A stretch of 64,000 nt of DNA, taken from NCBI GenBank assembly GCA_963750715.1, contig CAVVRP010000016.1, positions 338,437-402,436 of the forward strand. Direction: 5' to 3'. Made by a program: the position numbers and the translations under genes. The number at the start of each line of letters is the position of its first letter. Position 1 is the stretch's first letter. Source of the stretch: JAGVSR01 sp963750715. Its GTDB lineage: Bacteria > Pseudomonadota > Alphaproteobacteria > Rhizobiales > Hyphomicrobiaceae. Shown here in pieces: positions 27,749 to 37,318 of this stretch. The notes under the pieces were generated by a model. The model was not told where the DNA came from. It ran no database searches and saw only the letters and a program-made list of their open reading frames with translations.

Positions 27749-28909
27749 TTGACGAAACGGGGAGGAAACGAACTGAACCGTACGCTGCGTCGCCGGACCT
27801 ACGAAATCCTCGAGGTCGGTCAGGGCGATCAATTCGCCAGCCGCGCCTTCGACGCCTTCATTATCCTGCTCATCCTGCTGAACGCGGCCGCGTTCATCGC
27901 CGAGACCGTGCCCAGCATCGGACGCCGGTATGGTGAAGCATTGCACCTCTTCAATCTCATTTCTGTAGCAATCTTCTCCGTCGAATACGCGCTGCGGTTA
28001 TGGACGGCGGTGGAGAGCCCGTTCATGAACCGCCTGTCGCCGGGCACGGCGCGGCTGCGTGCTGCAATCCAGCCGGCGCTGCTGATCGACCTGGCGGCTA
28101 TTCTGCCATTCTATCTGTCCATGTTCGTGAGCATGGATCTACGGTTCCTGCGCACGCTGCGGCTACTGCGCTTCCTGAAGCTGTCTCGATACTCGCCGGC
28201 CATGCATGCGCTGATCCGCGTCTTCGTGCAGGAACGCCGGTCTCTTGCAGGCGCCGGTCTTTTGCTCGGAACAGCGCTGCTGTTTGCCTCGACCGGCATG
28301 TACTATCTCGAAGGTCAGGTGCAGCCGGACTACTTCGGCAGCATTCCGCAAGCCTCGTGGTGGGCCATTTCGACGCTCACGACGGTGGGATATGGAGATG
28401 TCACCCCGATCACGCCACTGGGACGACTGTTCGCTGGCGTCGTCATGGTGGCGGGCCTGTGCATTCTGGCCTTGCCGGTCGCCATCATTGCGACCGGATT
28501 TTCGCAGGAGGTGGCCCGACGCGATTTCATCGTCAATTGGTCACTGATGACGCGCATTCCTATTCTGGCGCAGCTCGATGCCGGCGACGTGCGCCATATC
28601 ATGCCGCTGCTGCACGCTCACAACCTGCCTCCCCACGTCGATGTCATCGCCGACGGCGGACATGCCATGTTCTTCATCGCTGCCGGAAAAGTCATCCTGC
28701 GGTCCCCATCCAGGGACATCGAGTTCAAAGCCGGAGACGTTTTCGCCACGGCGTCGCTGCTTTCTCACGAACCCAGTGACGGCACTTTCATCACTGCTTC
28801 GAAGTGCCGGCTTCTGAAGCTGCACCGCGAAGACTTCCACCGGATTGAAACCGCCCATCCCCATGTTGCAGAGCGCATCCGCGCAGCAGCGCGCCGGCCT
28901 CAGGCGTAA
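27749..28909 (+). CDS. Cyclic-nucleotide-gated-type K+ channel
   Basis: The 386-residue protein has a six-helix voltage-sensor-like and pore domain: DAFIILLILLNAAAFIAETV, an S4-like segment RFLRTLRLLRFLKLSR, and the selectivity filter WWAISTLTTVGYGDVTPITP followed by the inner helix GVVMVAGLCILALPVAIIAT. A C-terminal cyclic nucleotide-binding-like domain (from about IPILAQLDAGDVRHIMPLL) ends the protein; its phosphate-binding cassette is weak, so ligand binding is uncertain. The general plan is that of MlotiK1. The TTG at 27749 is preceded by AGAAGG; no better ATG is present. Confidence 0.88.
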   Translation: MTKRGGNELNRTLRRRTYEILEVGQGDQFASRAFDAFIILLILLNAAAFIAETVPSIGRRYGEALHLFNLISVAIFSVEYALRLWTAVESPFMNRLSPGTARLRAAIQPALLIDLAAILPFYLSMFVSMDLRFLRTLRLLRFLKLSRYSPAMHALIRVFVQERRSLAGAGLLLGTALLFASTGMYYLEGQVQPDYFGSIPQASWWAISTLTTVGYGDVTPITPLGRLFAGVVMVAGLCILALPVAIIATGFSQEVARRDFIVNWSLMTRIPILAQLDAGDVRHIMPLLHAHNLPPHVDVIADGGHAMFFIAAGKVILRSPSRDIEFKAGDVFATASLLSHEPSDGTFITASKCRLLKLHREDFHRIETAHPHVAERIRAAARRPQA

Positions 28910-29023
28910 TTTAGCCACCCGAGAAACGAACTGTTTACGGCAATTTGTGATCCGGGCTTTCCCTACTAAACTTAGTACCCTCTCATAAGTTCAGTCCGCT
29001 GCTCAATTCGTCGAGGGATTTCA

Positions 29024-29918
29024 GTGATCACGAAACGTATCGGTTCGTTGTTGCGGCGGCAGGAGGTCTCCGTCGCAATCATCTTCGCAGGATCTTTGAT
29101 GTTCCTGCCTGGAATTGCCGTCGATTATTCGCGAGCGCACGCGATCAAGCCGGCATGCAAACCGACCTCGATGCTGCGGTACTGACCGCCGCCAACCTGC
29201 GCGAGCGGGACACCGACCTGCAGGCGACCGGGATCGATGAATGGCAGCAAACCGTCGCTCCAGGATGCCGCAAGAAATCTCATCGACGTCCCCTACTAGG
29301 CGCCCAACGCCGATCAGCATGTGAAGATTTCCGTCGTGCCGTTCGCCCAGTACGTGAATGTCGGCACCGGCTATCGCAATGCGTCTTGGCTTTCGGTGCC
29401 GCTGGACAGCTCTGTACAGAAAACGACTTGCGGCTTGCAGCAACCCGTCACCGGCACCTCCAACTGCAGGAAACGCGTACCGACTACACCGACGGGTCAC
29501 ATACCAGGCGCAGATCTGCGACTGTTAGTATGGCCTACCTGAAAATGTCTGTGGCACATATGCAGAACCCAGCACCTGGCGTGGCTGCGTCGGTTCACGC
29601 GATCATCCGATGAACGTCAAGGACGAGTAGTGGTCGCCTAGCGTCGCGGGCATCGTGGACACCGTATACGTTGCGCCCATTGTGCCCTCGAAAGTGATCC
29701 CGACGCTTTAAAATCGACGTTCGACGGGCTTGTCGCGACAACGTTGACAACCGAGCTGCGCACAACATCAAGGCCGCCGGCATCGAGGTCTATTCGAAAG
29801 CCTTCGATGTGCCGGATGCGGGGGCAAAGACCATTATTCAGAACTGCGCAAGTTCACCATCGAACTTCTTCGACACGAACGGCACCAACGGGCTGAAAAG
29901 TGCGTTCGTCGACATCGC
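29024..29918 (+). pseudogene. TadG-like (TadE/G family) pilus assembly protein, multiply frameshifted
   Basis: A GTG with GAGGGA upstream starts a TadG-type N-terminus (VSVAIIFAGSLMFLPGIAVD then YSRAHA), but the frame soon breaks. Matching pieces appear in order in different frames: AGMQTDLDAAVLTAANLRER, VKISVVPFAQYVNVGTGYRN with ASWLSVPLDSSV, STWRGCVGSRDHPMNV, and near 29767-29918 NIKAAGIEVYSKAFDVP and CASSPSNFFDTNGTNGLKSA. This order is that of TadG-type Flp pilus proteins with a C-terminal von Willebrand-like domain. At least three frame changes and an in-frame stop are present. No other tad genes lie nearby. Confidence 0.75.
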
Positions 29919-30722
29919 CTACAACTTCTCGTCGACGGTGCGGATAGCGACCACCGTGGCGTTGTCCTGATGGGGATCGCGCACGGCTTCGACTGCACGA
30001 ATGATTGCGCCGGCCACCGCGCTCGCGCCATCGTCGGCATACGCCGAAACGATACGCTCGATCTCTCCGGCCTCGAGCGTCTGCACGCCGTCGCTGGCAA
30101 GGATCACGTAGTCGCCGGGCTCGATCTGCAGCGGCCGCCACGACAGATCGACAAGGTCGAGATCCTCTCCGGTCACCGCCGAGCGCAGCATATGCCGGCG
30201 TGGGTCGCACCGGGCTTCCTCGATGCTGATGCGGCCCGCCGCCGCCATGCGATCGAGCTCTGGAGCCAACGAATGGTCTTCGTTCAGCAGAGCGATCTCT
30301 CCGCGCCGGTAAAGCATAAGCGGACTGTCGCCGACGCTGACCCATTCGACGCCGTCGGCCGATAACACGACGCCGACCAGCGTCGATCCCATGCCCGTCA
30401 GCATCGGATTGGCCGAAACCGTCGAGGCGATCGCCTCGTTCGCAGCTTCGAGAGCGGCGGTCAGCCGGTCACGGTTGGTGCCGACGGTATCCGCGAAAGC
30501 CTTGACGAAGTTCTCACACACCATCTGGCTCGCCAACGCGCCGCCGGCATGCCCGCCCATACCGTCAGCTAGAATGGCGACGAGTCTGCCCGCCGCCGCC
30601 GGCCCGGCCGGCTCGTCGGACGGGCAAAGCATGACCGTGTCTTCCTGATAGCTGCGCGCACCTCGTGTGGCGCGGCTTGCGTGATCGAACACCCGCATAA
30701 GTCCCAGTGGCTTGTCCAACAT
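29919..30722 (-). CDS. PP2C-family Ser/Thr protein phosphatase
   Basis: This cytoplasmic Mn/Mg-dependent phosphatase has 267 residues. Motifs in order: ATRGARSYQEDTVMLCP, the metal-binding LVAILADGMGGHAGGALASQ, EWVSVGDSPLMLYRRGEI, YVILASDGVQTLEAGEI and HQDNATVVAI, so the catalytic aspartates are all present. The start overlaps the end of the FHA gene by spacing of one base (ATG at 30722; MRVFDHAS at 30698 is an alternative), which suggests an operon with the FHA genes. It probably reverses phosphorylation by the divergent WD40 kinase. Its end touches the decayed TadG gene. Confidence 0.95.
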   Translation of the reverse strand: MLDKPLGLMRVFDHASRATRGARSYQEDTVMLCPSDEPAGPAAAGRLVAILADGMGGHAGGALASQMVCENFVKAFADTVGTNRDRLTAALEAANEAIASTVSANPMLTGMGSTLVGVVLSADGVEWVSVGDSPLMLYRRGEIALLNEDHSLAPELDRMAAAGRISIEEARCDPRRHMLRSAVTGEDLDLVDLSWRPLQIEPGDYVILASDGVQTLEAGEIERIVSAYADDGASAVAGAIIRAVEAVRDPHQDNATVVAIRTVDEKL

Positions 30723-30723
30723 G

Positions 30724-31533
30724 TTACTTGTCGGACAGCGCCGACCAATCGAACTCCTGACCGCAGAACGGCACGAACACGAGCTGCGTACGCCCCATCG
30801 TAATGACGTCCATCTGGCCCAGCTCCACCGCGCCCGTCGGCCGCTTGTCGTTCACCGAGACGACATTGGTCTTGGCAAGGTTCGGTACGAATAGGAACGA
30901 GCGGTCGGCACTGTCATAACGAATATAGGCCTGCTCGTCCGCCGATATCGCATCGTCGCCGAAATCTATGGCGACGCGGTTAGAAGCTGATCGGCCCACA
31001 GTGTTGTTACCCTCGAAAACCGGCCGGAACTGCCCGATGCCCGGGCCGCCCACAACGACGAGCCACCCCACGACTGGATCCTGCTCGAAGCCGCCGCGCT
31101 TCACTTGAATCTTGCCGCGAACGAGCGTGGTGCACGCTCCGCCGACCGTCGGTTGGGACATAGCGGCTCGCACGACCCTCGTCGTTGGCGGCGCATCCGC
31201 CTCGACATGACGATCGGGTGACGCGATGGGGGACAATACGCCGCGTGCTTCCCGCGCGGCTTCAGCGGCGCTCACCAGGGCCTCCTTGCGCGCCACCGAC
31301 ACCGCATCGCCATCCGATTTCAAAATCACAGCTCCTGCCGGTGCGGGCGGCGGCAGAGGAATGATCGCCGCAGCTTGAGCCTGGCCTGTATCGTCGCGGC
31401 TTGCAGCCACCAGAGCATCCCTCAGCGATCCCAGAAATCCGCTGCGCACGCCTGCCTGATCGGCCGCGCCCCGCGCTGCCCCTTGACGTTGATCCACCAT
31501 CGTACTTTCCCTCGCCATATCTTTCGTTTTCAT
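30724..31533 (-). CDS. FHA-like domain protein with disordered N-terminal arm
   Basis: The 269-residue protein has a long Ala/Pro/Arg-rich N-terminal part (about 1-135) with no fold signals, including AAIIPLPPPAPAGAVILK. The C-terminal domain VVGWLVVVGGPGIGQFRPVF, NNTVGRSASNRVAIDFG and YIRYDSADRSFLFVPNLAK resembles FHA phosphothreonine-binding domains. The GRS loop is present, but the usual SxxHA is SADEQA, so phosphopeptide binding may be altered. Threonines in the arm (APPTTRVVRA) could be kinase targets. It lies between the second FHA gene (19 bp) and PP2C (1 bp). Confidence 0.8.
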   Translation of the reverse strand: MKTKDMARESTMVDQRQGAARGAADQAGVRSGFLGSLRDALVAASRDDTGQAQAAAIIPLPPPAPAGAVILKSDGDAVSVARKEALVSAAEAAREARGVLSPIASPDRHVEADAPPTTRVVRAAMSQPTVGGACTTLVRGKIQVKRGGFEQDPVVGWLVVVGGPGIGQFRPVFEGNNTVGRSASNRVAIDFGDDAISADEQAYIRYDSADRSFLFVPNLAKTNVVSVNDKRPTGAVELGQMDVITMGRTQLVFVPFCGQEFDWSALSDK

Positions 31534-31552
31534 GCCGCGTTGCGCGGCGGGT

Positions 31553-32296
31553 TCACCTTGGAGCCGCTGAGAACGTCAGCTTGACCGCTCCAAGCTCGAT
31601 CACATTGCCGTTGTAGAGCTTTGACTCGTGCACGCGCCGCCCATCCACCGTCACGCCATTGCCATGACAGCTGGAAAGATCGGTAATGACGAACTCCGCA
31701 TCCTCGGTGCGATGGATGGCGGCGTGATAGCGGTGCACCGTGTCGTGGGGGATGCACACATCGTTGTCCATCTCGCGGCCGATGCGGACGACGCTGCGCT
31801 GGATGGCGATCGGCCGACCGCCTTCCGCCGTGATCCAGGCCCGCGACGGCCAGGCCGGGACCTGTGTCCTGCCGTCCACCGCCGTATCCTCGATGGACGT
31901 TCCGCGCCGGCGGATCAACCGCGTCGCATTGGCGCCTCCGCGGGCCGCGCGGCGCATGATTGGACCGGCGAGCGCCAATGGCAACAGCGCGGCGATGGCC
32001 GCCAGCCCAAGCACGAGAGCCGGTACCTTGCGATAACATTCCGCTATCCATTGAGACGTCTGCCGCCACGCATCGGATATATCGATTGTCGCGATCGCCC
32101 ACGGTTCGCCCCCAGCGCCGAGCGCCAGTTCAATAATCTGCAGATGGGCAAGGCAAGACGTGGCCATCGGGCTGATCCCGCAAATCACGTCAACTGTCTG
32201 AACGCTTCGCGGCAGCAACAAGGCCGGATCGCGACATTGCAGGGAAATGTTCGAAGCGATGGCATTGCCCGCGTCCTTGCCACATTCCTGCTTCAA
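31553..32296 (-). CDS. Membrane-anchored FHA domain protein
   Basis: The 247-residue protein has a cysteine-containing N-terminal region (1-90), one membrane helix (VPALVLGLAAIAALLPLALA, about 92-111), a basic stretch (MRRAARGGANATRLIRRRG), then a canonical FHA domain: SVVRIGREMDNDVCIPHDTV, HRYHAAIH and DLSSCHGNGVTVDGRRV. The loop Ser of SRxHA is His here. The FHA domain is likely cytoplasmic. It is divergent from the kinase gene, with 83 bp between the two starts that must hold both promoters. An internal ATG at 32167 is a possible shorter start. Confidence 0.8.
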   Translation of the reverse strand: MKQECGKDAGNAIASNISLQCRDPALLLPRSVQTVDVICGISPMATSCLAHLQIIELALGAGGEPWAIATIDISDAWRQTSQWIAECYRKVPALVLGLAAIAALLPLALAGPIMRRAARGGANATRLIRRRGTSIEDTAVDGRTQVPAWPSRAWITAEGGRPIAIQRSVVRIGREMDNDVCIPHDTVHRYHAAIHRTEDAEFVITDLSSCHGNGVTVDGRRVHESKLYNGNVIELGAVKLTFSAAPR

Positions 32297-32379
32297 GAAA
32301 ACCGTGCGGTGACTTGAATCGAATCAGAGTTCGCCTCGCCGATGGGGGCGCGGCAGATAGCCCGGTCAATACAGGGAAC

Positions 32380-34737
32380 ATGACCAACCTGATCGCGCTA
32401 GAATCGGGAACTGAGCTGGCCGGCGATTACCGGATCGAACGCGTGCTGGGCGCGGGCGGATTCGGGATCACGTATCTTGCCGACGAGATCGCGCTCGACC
32501 GGTCGGTTACCATCAAGGAATACTTCCCCGCCGATTTCGCCGCGCGCAACAAGGGGTTCGACGCGGCGCCTCGATCGGAGAACTGCGCCGGAGATTACCG
32601 CTGGGGTCTCGACCGGTTTATCGAAGAAGCACAAACGCTTGCCAAGTTCTCTCATCCCAACATCGTGCGCGTCTATCGCTACTTCCGGGCCAACAATACC
32701 GGTTACATGGTGCTCCACTTCGAGGAGGGCCAAAGCCTCAAATCGTGGCTGAAGGGGCTCGGACGCGCGCCCCGGCAGAAGGAACTCGACGCTATCATTG
32801 GCCCGCTGCTCGATGCGCTCGAAACCATTCACCGGTCGGATTTTTTGCATCGCGACATCGCGCCCGACAACATTATCATCCGCAAGGATGGCTCACCGGT
32901 GCTCATCGACTTCGGATCGGCGCGCGGGGAGATCGCCGCTCATTCGAAAACGGTATCGGCATTGGTGAAGCCCGGCTACAGCCCTTATGAGCAATATGCC
33001 GAGACAAGCCGGCAGCAGGGGCCGTGGACGGACATCTATGCACTCGGCGCCACGCTGTATCACGCCGTCACCGGAAAGCGACCGCCTGATTCACCCTCGC
33101 GCATGGTCAAGGACGAGCTGATCTCCGCGCGAGACGCGGCCCTTGCTTCCTATCGGCCGGGCTTCCTGCGCGCCATCGACAAGGCGCTTGCGCTTGGCAT
33201 CGAGGCGCGCCCTCAATCGATTGTCGCCTGGCGCGGCGACCTGCTCGCGCCGGAACCAGCACCGCCGTCCTGGCTGTCGCGCACGATCGTAAAGAAGGCC
33301 GCGCATCCCGAGCCGGCGATGGAGCAACCGGTCAGGGATGCCGGCACGGTCATTCTACCGCCGCCGCCCGATGCGCCGGCGCGGCAGGGTGTAATGCTCG
33401 ACTTTCTCGACGGTCTGAAGAAAAAGCCGGCGGCCAGCCCAGCACCGCCAGAAACGCCGAAACCATCGTCCGCGAGCGACGCGAAGGCGCCGGCCGCCTC
33501 AGCAGCTGGCACTGCGAAAGTCAATCCGCCGCCGATACCGAGCTTTCTCAAGCGCAACCCGGAAAAGGCAATGGCTGCCGCAGCCTCGGCTCTTCCCGCA
33601 AAGAAAGCCGAGAAGCCGGCAAATCCCGTTGAGAAGCGCCAGCCGCCAACGCCGCAGAAGGTACGCGGCGAACGCACAAGTTGGCGGCCAATGGTGTTCA
33701 AGCTGCTGATCGGCATAGGCGTGGCGAGCGGTGCCGTCGCGTTGCAAGACAGACTGCCACGCATGGAAAGCCGCGGCACGGGCGAGACTTCGTCGACGAT
33801 CACGGGATCGATAGCGCCGTCAGCGCCCACGATCGAACCAGTCGCAGTGCTCAAAGGTCATACCGGTCCCGTCACCGCCGTCGCCTATACCGCCGATGCC
33901 ACCTCGATCGTGACCGCCGGAAAGGACGAAACCGTCCGCATTTGGAACGCCGCGCAGGCGAGCCTGACTCGCACCATCGAAATGGACGACGGCCCGGCAA
34001 CGTCCATCTCGGTTTCCGACAATCGCGTTCTGACCGGCCATGCCAACGGGCAGATCGTCTTGTGGGATATCGAACGGGCCGAGAAACTTGCAAGCTTCAA
34101 GCGCAACGACGCCGAAGTCTGGTCGATTGTGTTCGCGGGCGGCAGCGATCGCTTTGCTGCGGCCAGTCACGACTGGAAGATCGCCTTGTGGGACGTGCGC
34201 CAGCCTTCGGCGCCGGCCGCGGTGCTCGATGCACACGAGAACGCGGCCCAGGCCCTTTCATTCAGCGACACGGCCAAGGGTCCGCAGTTGCTGTCTGGAA
34301 GCGCTGATAAGACCATGAGGCTATGGAACCTCGATACGCTGCAGCAAGTGCGTTCGTACCGTGGCCATCGCGACTATGTCGTGGCCGTCGCCGCTTCGCC
34401 GGGCGGCAGGACGTTTGCTTCATCCAGTCTCGACGGCAACGTCCGCATCTGGTCGGGTACATCAGGCCGCCTCAGCCGATCGCTTTCCGCGCATAACGGT
34501 CCGGCCAACGCACTGGCCTTCGCGCCATCCGGCGATGTGCTGGTTACGGGCGGCAATGACGGCAAGGTGCGCGTGTGGGACTTCAAGCGCCGCCGCACGC
34601 CCAAGACGCTCGCCAGCCATGCCGGCGCGGTGCTCACCGTCGCGGTTTCACCAGACGGCCAGCGCATCGCCTCGGCGGGAGACGATGGCCTCGTACGCGT
34701 TTGGGACAATCCGCTATTTCGGCCGGTCGTGAACTAA
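32380..34737 (+). CDS. Transmembrane Ser/Thr kinase with seven WD40 repeats
   Basis: The protein has 785 residues from ATG at 32380; the frame runs 22 codons further upstream without support. Kinase domain (about 17-285): glycine loop GAGGFGITY, Lys46 in VTIKEYFP, HRDIAPDN at about 157, DFGSAR at about 177, and an activation segment with KPGYSPYEQY. A long Ala/Pro-rich juxtamembrane linker follows, then a membrane helix (VFKLLIGIGVASGAVAL, about 438-456). Seven WD40 units from about 489 to the end (for example GKDETVRIWN and GNDGKVRVWDF) make one complete propeller, probably outside the membrane as a sensor or docking domain. Its partners are probably the FHA and PP2C proteins transcribed away from it. 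Confidence 0.93.
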   Translation: MTNLIALESGTELAGDYRIERVLGAGGFGITYLADEIALDRSVTIKEYFPADFAARNKGFDAAPRSENCAGDYRWGLDRFIEEAQTLAKFSHPNIVRVYRYFRANNTGYMVLHFEEGQSLKSWLKGLGRAPRQKELDAIIGPLLDALETIHRSDFLHRDIAPDNIIIRKDGSPVLIDFGSARGEIAAHSKTVSALVKPGYSPYEQYAETSRQQGPWTDIYALGATLYHAVTGKRPPDSPSRMVKDELISARDAALASYRPGFLRAIDKALALGIEARPQSIVAWRGDLLAPEPAPPSWLSRTIVKKAAHPEPAMEQPVRDAGTVILPPPPDAPARQGVMLDFLDGLKKKPAASPAPPETPKPSSASDAKAPAASAAGTAKVNPPPIPSFLKRNPEKAMAAAASALPAKKAEKPANPVEKRQPPTPQKVRGERTSWRPMVFKLLIGIGVASGAVALQDRLPRMESRGTGETSSTITGSIAPSAPTIEPVAVLKGHTGPVTAVAYTADATSIVTAGKDETVRIWNAAQASLTRTIEMDDGPATSISVSDNRVLTGHANGQIVLWDIERAEKLASFKRNDAEVWSIVFAGGSDRFAAASHDWKIALWDVRQPSAPAAVLDAHENAAQALSFSDTAKGPQLLSGSADKTMRLWNLDTLQQVRSYRGHRDYVVAVAASPGGRTFASSSLDGNVRIWSGTSGRLSRSLSAHNGPANALAFAPSGDVLVTGGNDGKVRVWDFKRRRTPKTLASHAGAVLTVAVSPDGQRIASAGDDGLVRVWDNPLFRPVVN

Positions 34738-34747
34738 AACGAATAGA

Positions 34748-35215
34748 TCAGCCCTTCTTTTCCCAGCGGCCCTCCGGTGACTGGCGCCAGTACGTCACGG
34801 CGCATCCGGCATCCCGCGCGGCCTTGTATTGCTCGCGGGCACGGGCCGTCGCATCGTCGTCGTTCCCATCGAACAGATAGACGAGGCGGGCATGACCGGC
34901 GTAGCTCTCCGCCACTGCGCCATCGACGAGGAAGCGCACGCCCGCGCCATTGGGCGTGTCGCCGTCGGTCGTCAGATAGACGGGCTGCTGGTCGGCAAAT
35001 CCATCCTTCTTCGTGCCGTGCGGCAGGAAGCTCTCTTCCTTGTAGGTCCACAACGCGAGATCGATGGCGTCAAGCCGCTCGCTGCTTCCGGCCTGAACGA
35101 CGGCACGCCAACCGCGCTCGAGAGTCTTCTCGATAAGGCCAGGCAATACGCGTTCAAGCGGTTGGCGCTCGAGATGATAGAAGAGGACCTCGGTTTTGAT
35201 TTCGGCTTCGCTCAT
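34748..35215 (-). CDS. holC: DNA polymerase III chi subunit
   Basis: HolC links the clamp loader to SSB. The 155-residue protein has the family pattern VLFYHLERQPLERVLPGLIE, the central LWTYKEESFLPHG with DQQPVYLTTD, and the C-terminal RLVYLFDGNDDDATARAREQ plus KAARDAGCAVTYWRQSPEGR. It converges with the kinase gene, whose stop is 10 bp away. Confidence 0.93.
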   Translation of the reverse strand: MSEAEIKTEVLFYHLERQPLERVLPGLIEKTLERGWRAVVQAGSSERLDAIDLALWTYKEESFLPHGTKKDGFADQQPVYLTTDGDTPNGAGVRFLVDGAVAESYAGHARLVYLFDGNDDDATARAREQYKAARDAGCAVTYWRQSPEGRWEKKG

Positions 35216-35494
35216 CCGGCATCTCGGCTCGACTAAACTGTCGAGCCCGTGAAAGAGCTCGGCAAGATGACTTCACCTCATCAAGCGTTTTGCAACGCCG
35301 CATGACGGCTATCCGCAAGATTGGACTTGTATTACGCCTTATAGTCCACTACATGCCGCAGTCCGGTGCGGCGCCATTCTCGGGTGACGCCCGTGCGGGC
35401 GGTGAGGCAGGCAGCATCTTCGGGTTCGCTGCTCGTCTCCTGCCCGCTGCGATTCTAGGGTCCGTTTCTCGCGAGATGTCCCGGGACGCACCTA

Positions 35495-35776
35495 TCAGCG
35501 GCGCGCCTGAGACCGGCGGATCTCACCGCTATCGACGAGCGCATCCACGCAACGCGGCGACAGACGCTTGCCGACCTGACGCATGCAGCTTCTGAGCTCG
35601 GCTGTATCGGGTGCGTAAGCCGGGCAAAATCTGAAGTAGTCATCTTTGCACGCATTCCTAACGCGTTGGTTCACGGCGCCGGCCGGTGTGGCAACGAGCA
35701 GCGCGCAACCGACGGCGATAACGCCGGTCGCCATCTTGCGGGCCACGTCGCGCAGGCGGGTCACAAAAATGGACAT
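35495..35776 (-). CDS. Small secreted cysteine-containing protein
   Basis: ATG at 35776 (MSIFVTRLRDVARKMATGVI) starts a signal peptide cleaved near ATPAGA. The mature part (about 60 residues) has three or four Cys in the pattern NACKDDYFRFCPAYAPD, SCMRQVGKRLSPRCVDALVD, seen in a family of small periplasmic proteins of Hyphomicrobiales with unknown role. The total is 93 residues. Confidence 0.7.
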   Translation of the reverse strand: MSIFVTRLRDVARKMATGVIAVGCALLVATPAGAVNQRVRNACKDDYFRFCPAYAPDTAELRSCMRQVGKRLSPRCVDALVDSGEIRRSQARR

Positions 35777-35920
35777 CTTACATCCTTGTTCGTTCAAGCC
35801 GCGATCCGCCGTTCCCGACACTTATAGACGGTTGCCCGTGGCAGCTAAAAGAACTTTGGCTTCCTGTTGCCCCTAGAAATCCGCAGTCGCATCATTGCCA
35901 AGACCTAATGACGCAGGAAT

Positions 35921-37318
35921 TCAGCCGCGTCGCTTGCCCGTCTCGAACGGGTTCTCGCTCTTGCGAAGATTGAAACGGATAGGAATGCCCGGCAGGTCGA
36001 ATGCCTGCCGAAGACTGTTCGTCAGATACTTCATGTAGGACCCGGGCAATTCTTCCGGTTTGGAGCAGAACACCACGAACGTCGGCGGCCGTGTGGATGG
36101 CTGGGTGATGTAGCGCATCTTGATGCGCCGCCCGCTCGCGGCCGGCGGGGCGTGACGCGCAAGCGCCTCCTGAAGCCAGCGATTGAGCGCCGGAGTGGCG
36201 ACGCGGCGGTTCCACGTCTCGGAGGCTTGCAGAATTGCTTTCATGAGCTTGTCGATGCCACGCTCGCTGAGAGCTGATAGCGTCACGATCGGCACGCCCG
36301 AGACCTGCGCCAGGCTGTTCTCCACCGTGCTGCGAATTTCGGCGAGTCGCTGCTGCTTGTCTTCGATCAGGTCCCACTTGTTGACCGCGACGACAAGGGC
36401 GCGCCCTTCATCCGTCACCAGGCTGCCGATGGTTAGATCCTGATGTTCGAGCGGGTGTTCCGCGTCGACCAGAAGGACCACAACTTCGGCGAAGCGGATG
36501 GCGCGCACGGCGTCGGAGGCCGACAGCTTTTCCGCCGTCTCGGTGATCTTGGCTTTGCGCCTGAGGCCGGCAGTATCGAATATGCGGATGGTGCGTCCGC
36601 CCCACTTGACATCGCTCGATACGGAATCGCGCGTCAGGCCTGGCTCGGGCCCGGTTATCATGCGCTCTTCCCCGAGGATGGCGTTGACGAGTGTAGATTT
36701 GCCGGCGTTGGGCCGGCCGACGATGGCGACCCGCAAAGGCCTCAGCGGCCTGCAGTCGTCGTCTTCGGCGTCCTCGACGTCGCCGCCGCGGGGAGCCTTC
36801 GCCTTGACCTTGGCTTTGAGTCCGAGGGCGGCGAGCACGTCGGATTCCAGTTCACCCAGCCCTTCACCATGTTCGGCCGAGATCGCGACAGGTTCGCCGA
36901 GACCGAGCTTGAATGCTTCGTAAAACCCGCTCTCGGCTGCTCGGCCTTCACTCTTGTTCGCGACGAGGACAACGGGTTTGCCCGCGGCGCGCACGATGCG
37001 GCCGAAGATTTCGTCGGTAGCCGTGACGCCGTCGCGCGCGTCGATCACGAACAGCACGAGGTCCGCATTCTCTATCGCCGTGATCGTCTGCTTGCGCATG
37101 CGGTCGGCGATGGATCCGCCCCGCGCCTCTTCGAGGCCGGCCGTGTCGACGATCGTGACATCATGCCCGCCGAGCGATGCCGTTCCTTCGCGCCGATCCC
37201 GTGTCAGACCGGGAAGATCGGAAACCAGAGCCGCCCGCGAGTGTGTCAGCCGATTGTACAAGGTTGACTTGCCGACGTTGGGACGGCCGGCAATGGCGAT
37301 GATGGGGTTGGCTGTCAT
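35921..37318 (-). CDS. der: Ribosome-associated GTPase Der (EngA)
   Basis: This tandem-GTPase protein acts in 50S ribosome assembly. ATG at 37318 (MTANPIIAIAGRPNVGKSTL) gives 465 residues. G domain 1 has GRPNVGKST, DLPGLTRDRREG and NKSE; G domain 2 has GRPNAGKSTLVNAILGEERM, DTAGLRRKAKI and NKWD. The C-terminal KH-like domain has KMRYITQPSTRPPTFVVFCS and the basic tail ENPFETGKRRG. It is complete. The linker between the GTPase domains has an acidic EDAEDDD insert. Confidence 0.97.
   Translation of the reverse strand: MTANPIIAIAGRPNVGKSTLYNRLTHSRAALVSDLPGLTRDRREGTASLGGHDVTIVDTAGLEEARGGSIADRMRKQTITAIENADLVLFVIDARDGVTATDEIFGRIVRAAGKPVVLVANKSEGRAAESGFYEAFKLGLGEPVAISAEHGEGLGELESDVLAALGLKAKVKAKAPRGGDVEDAEDDDCRPLRPLRVAIVGRPNAGKSTLVNAILGEERMITGPEPGLTRDSVSSDVKWGGRTIRIFDTAGLRRKAKITETAEKLSASDAVRAIRFAEVVVLLVDAEHPLEHQDLTIGSLVTDEGRALVVAVNKWDLIEDKQQRLAEIRSTVENSLAQVSGVPIVTLSALSERGIDKLMKAILQASETWNRRVATPALNRWLQEALARHAPPAASGRRIKMRYITQPSTRPPTFVVFCSKPEELPGSYMKYLTNSLRQAFDLPGIPIRFNLRKSENPFETGKRRG

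Noticed and set aside
29919..29970. Extension of the TadG frame to a stop at 29970 inside PP2C
   Set aside because: The conserved TadG pattern fades at the point where the PP2C C-terminus begins, so the remaining in-frame codons look accidental.
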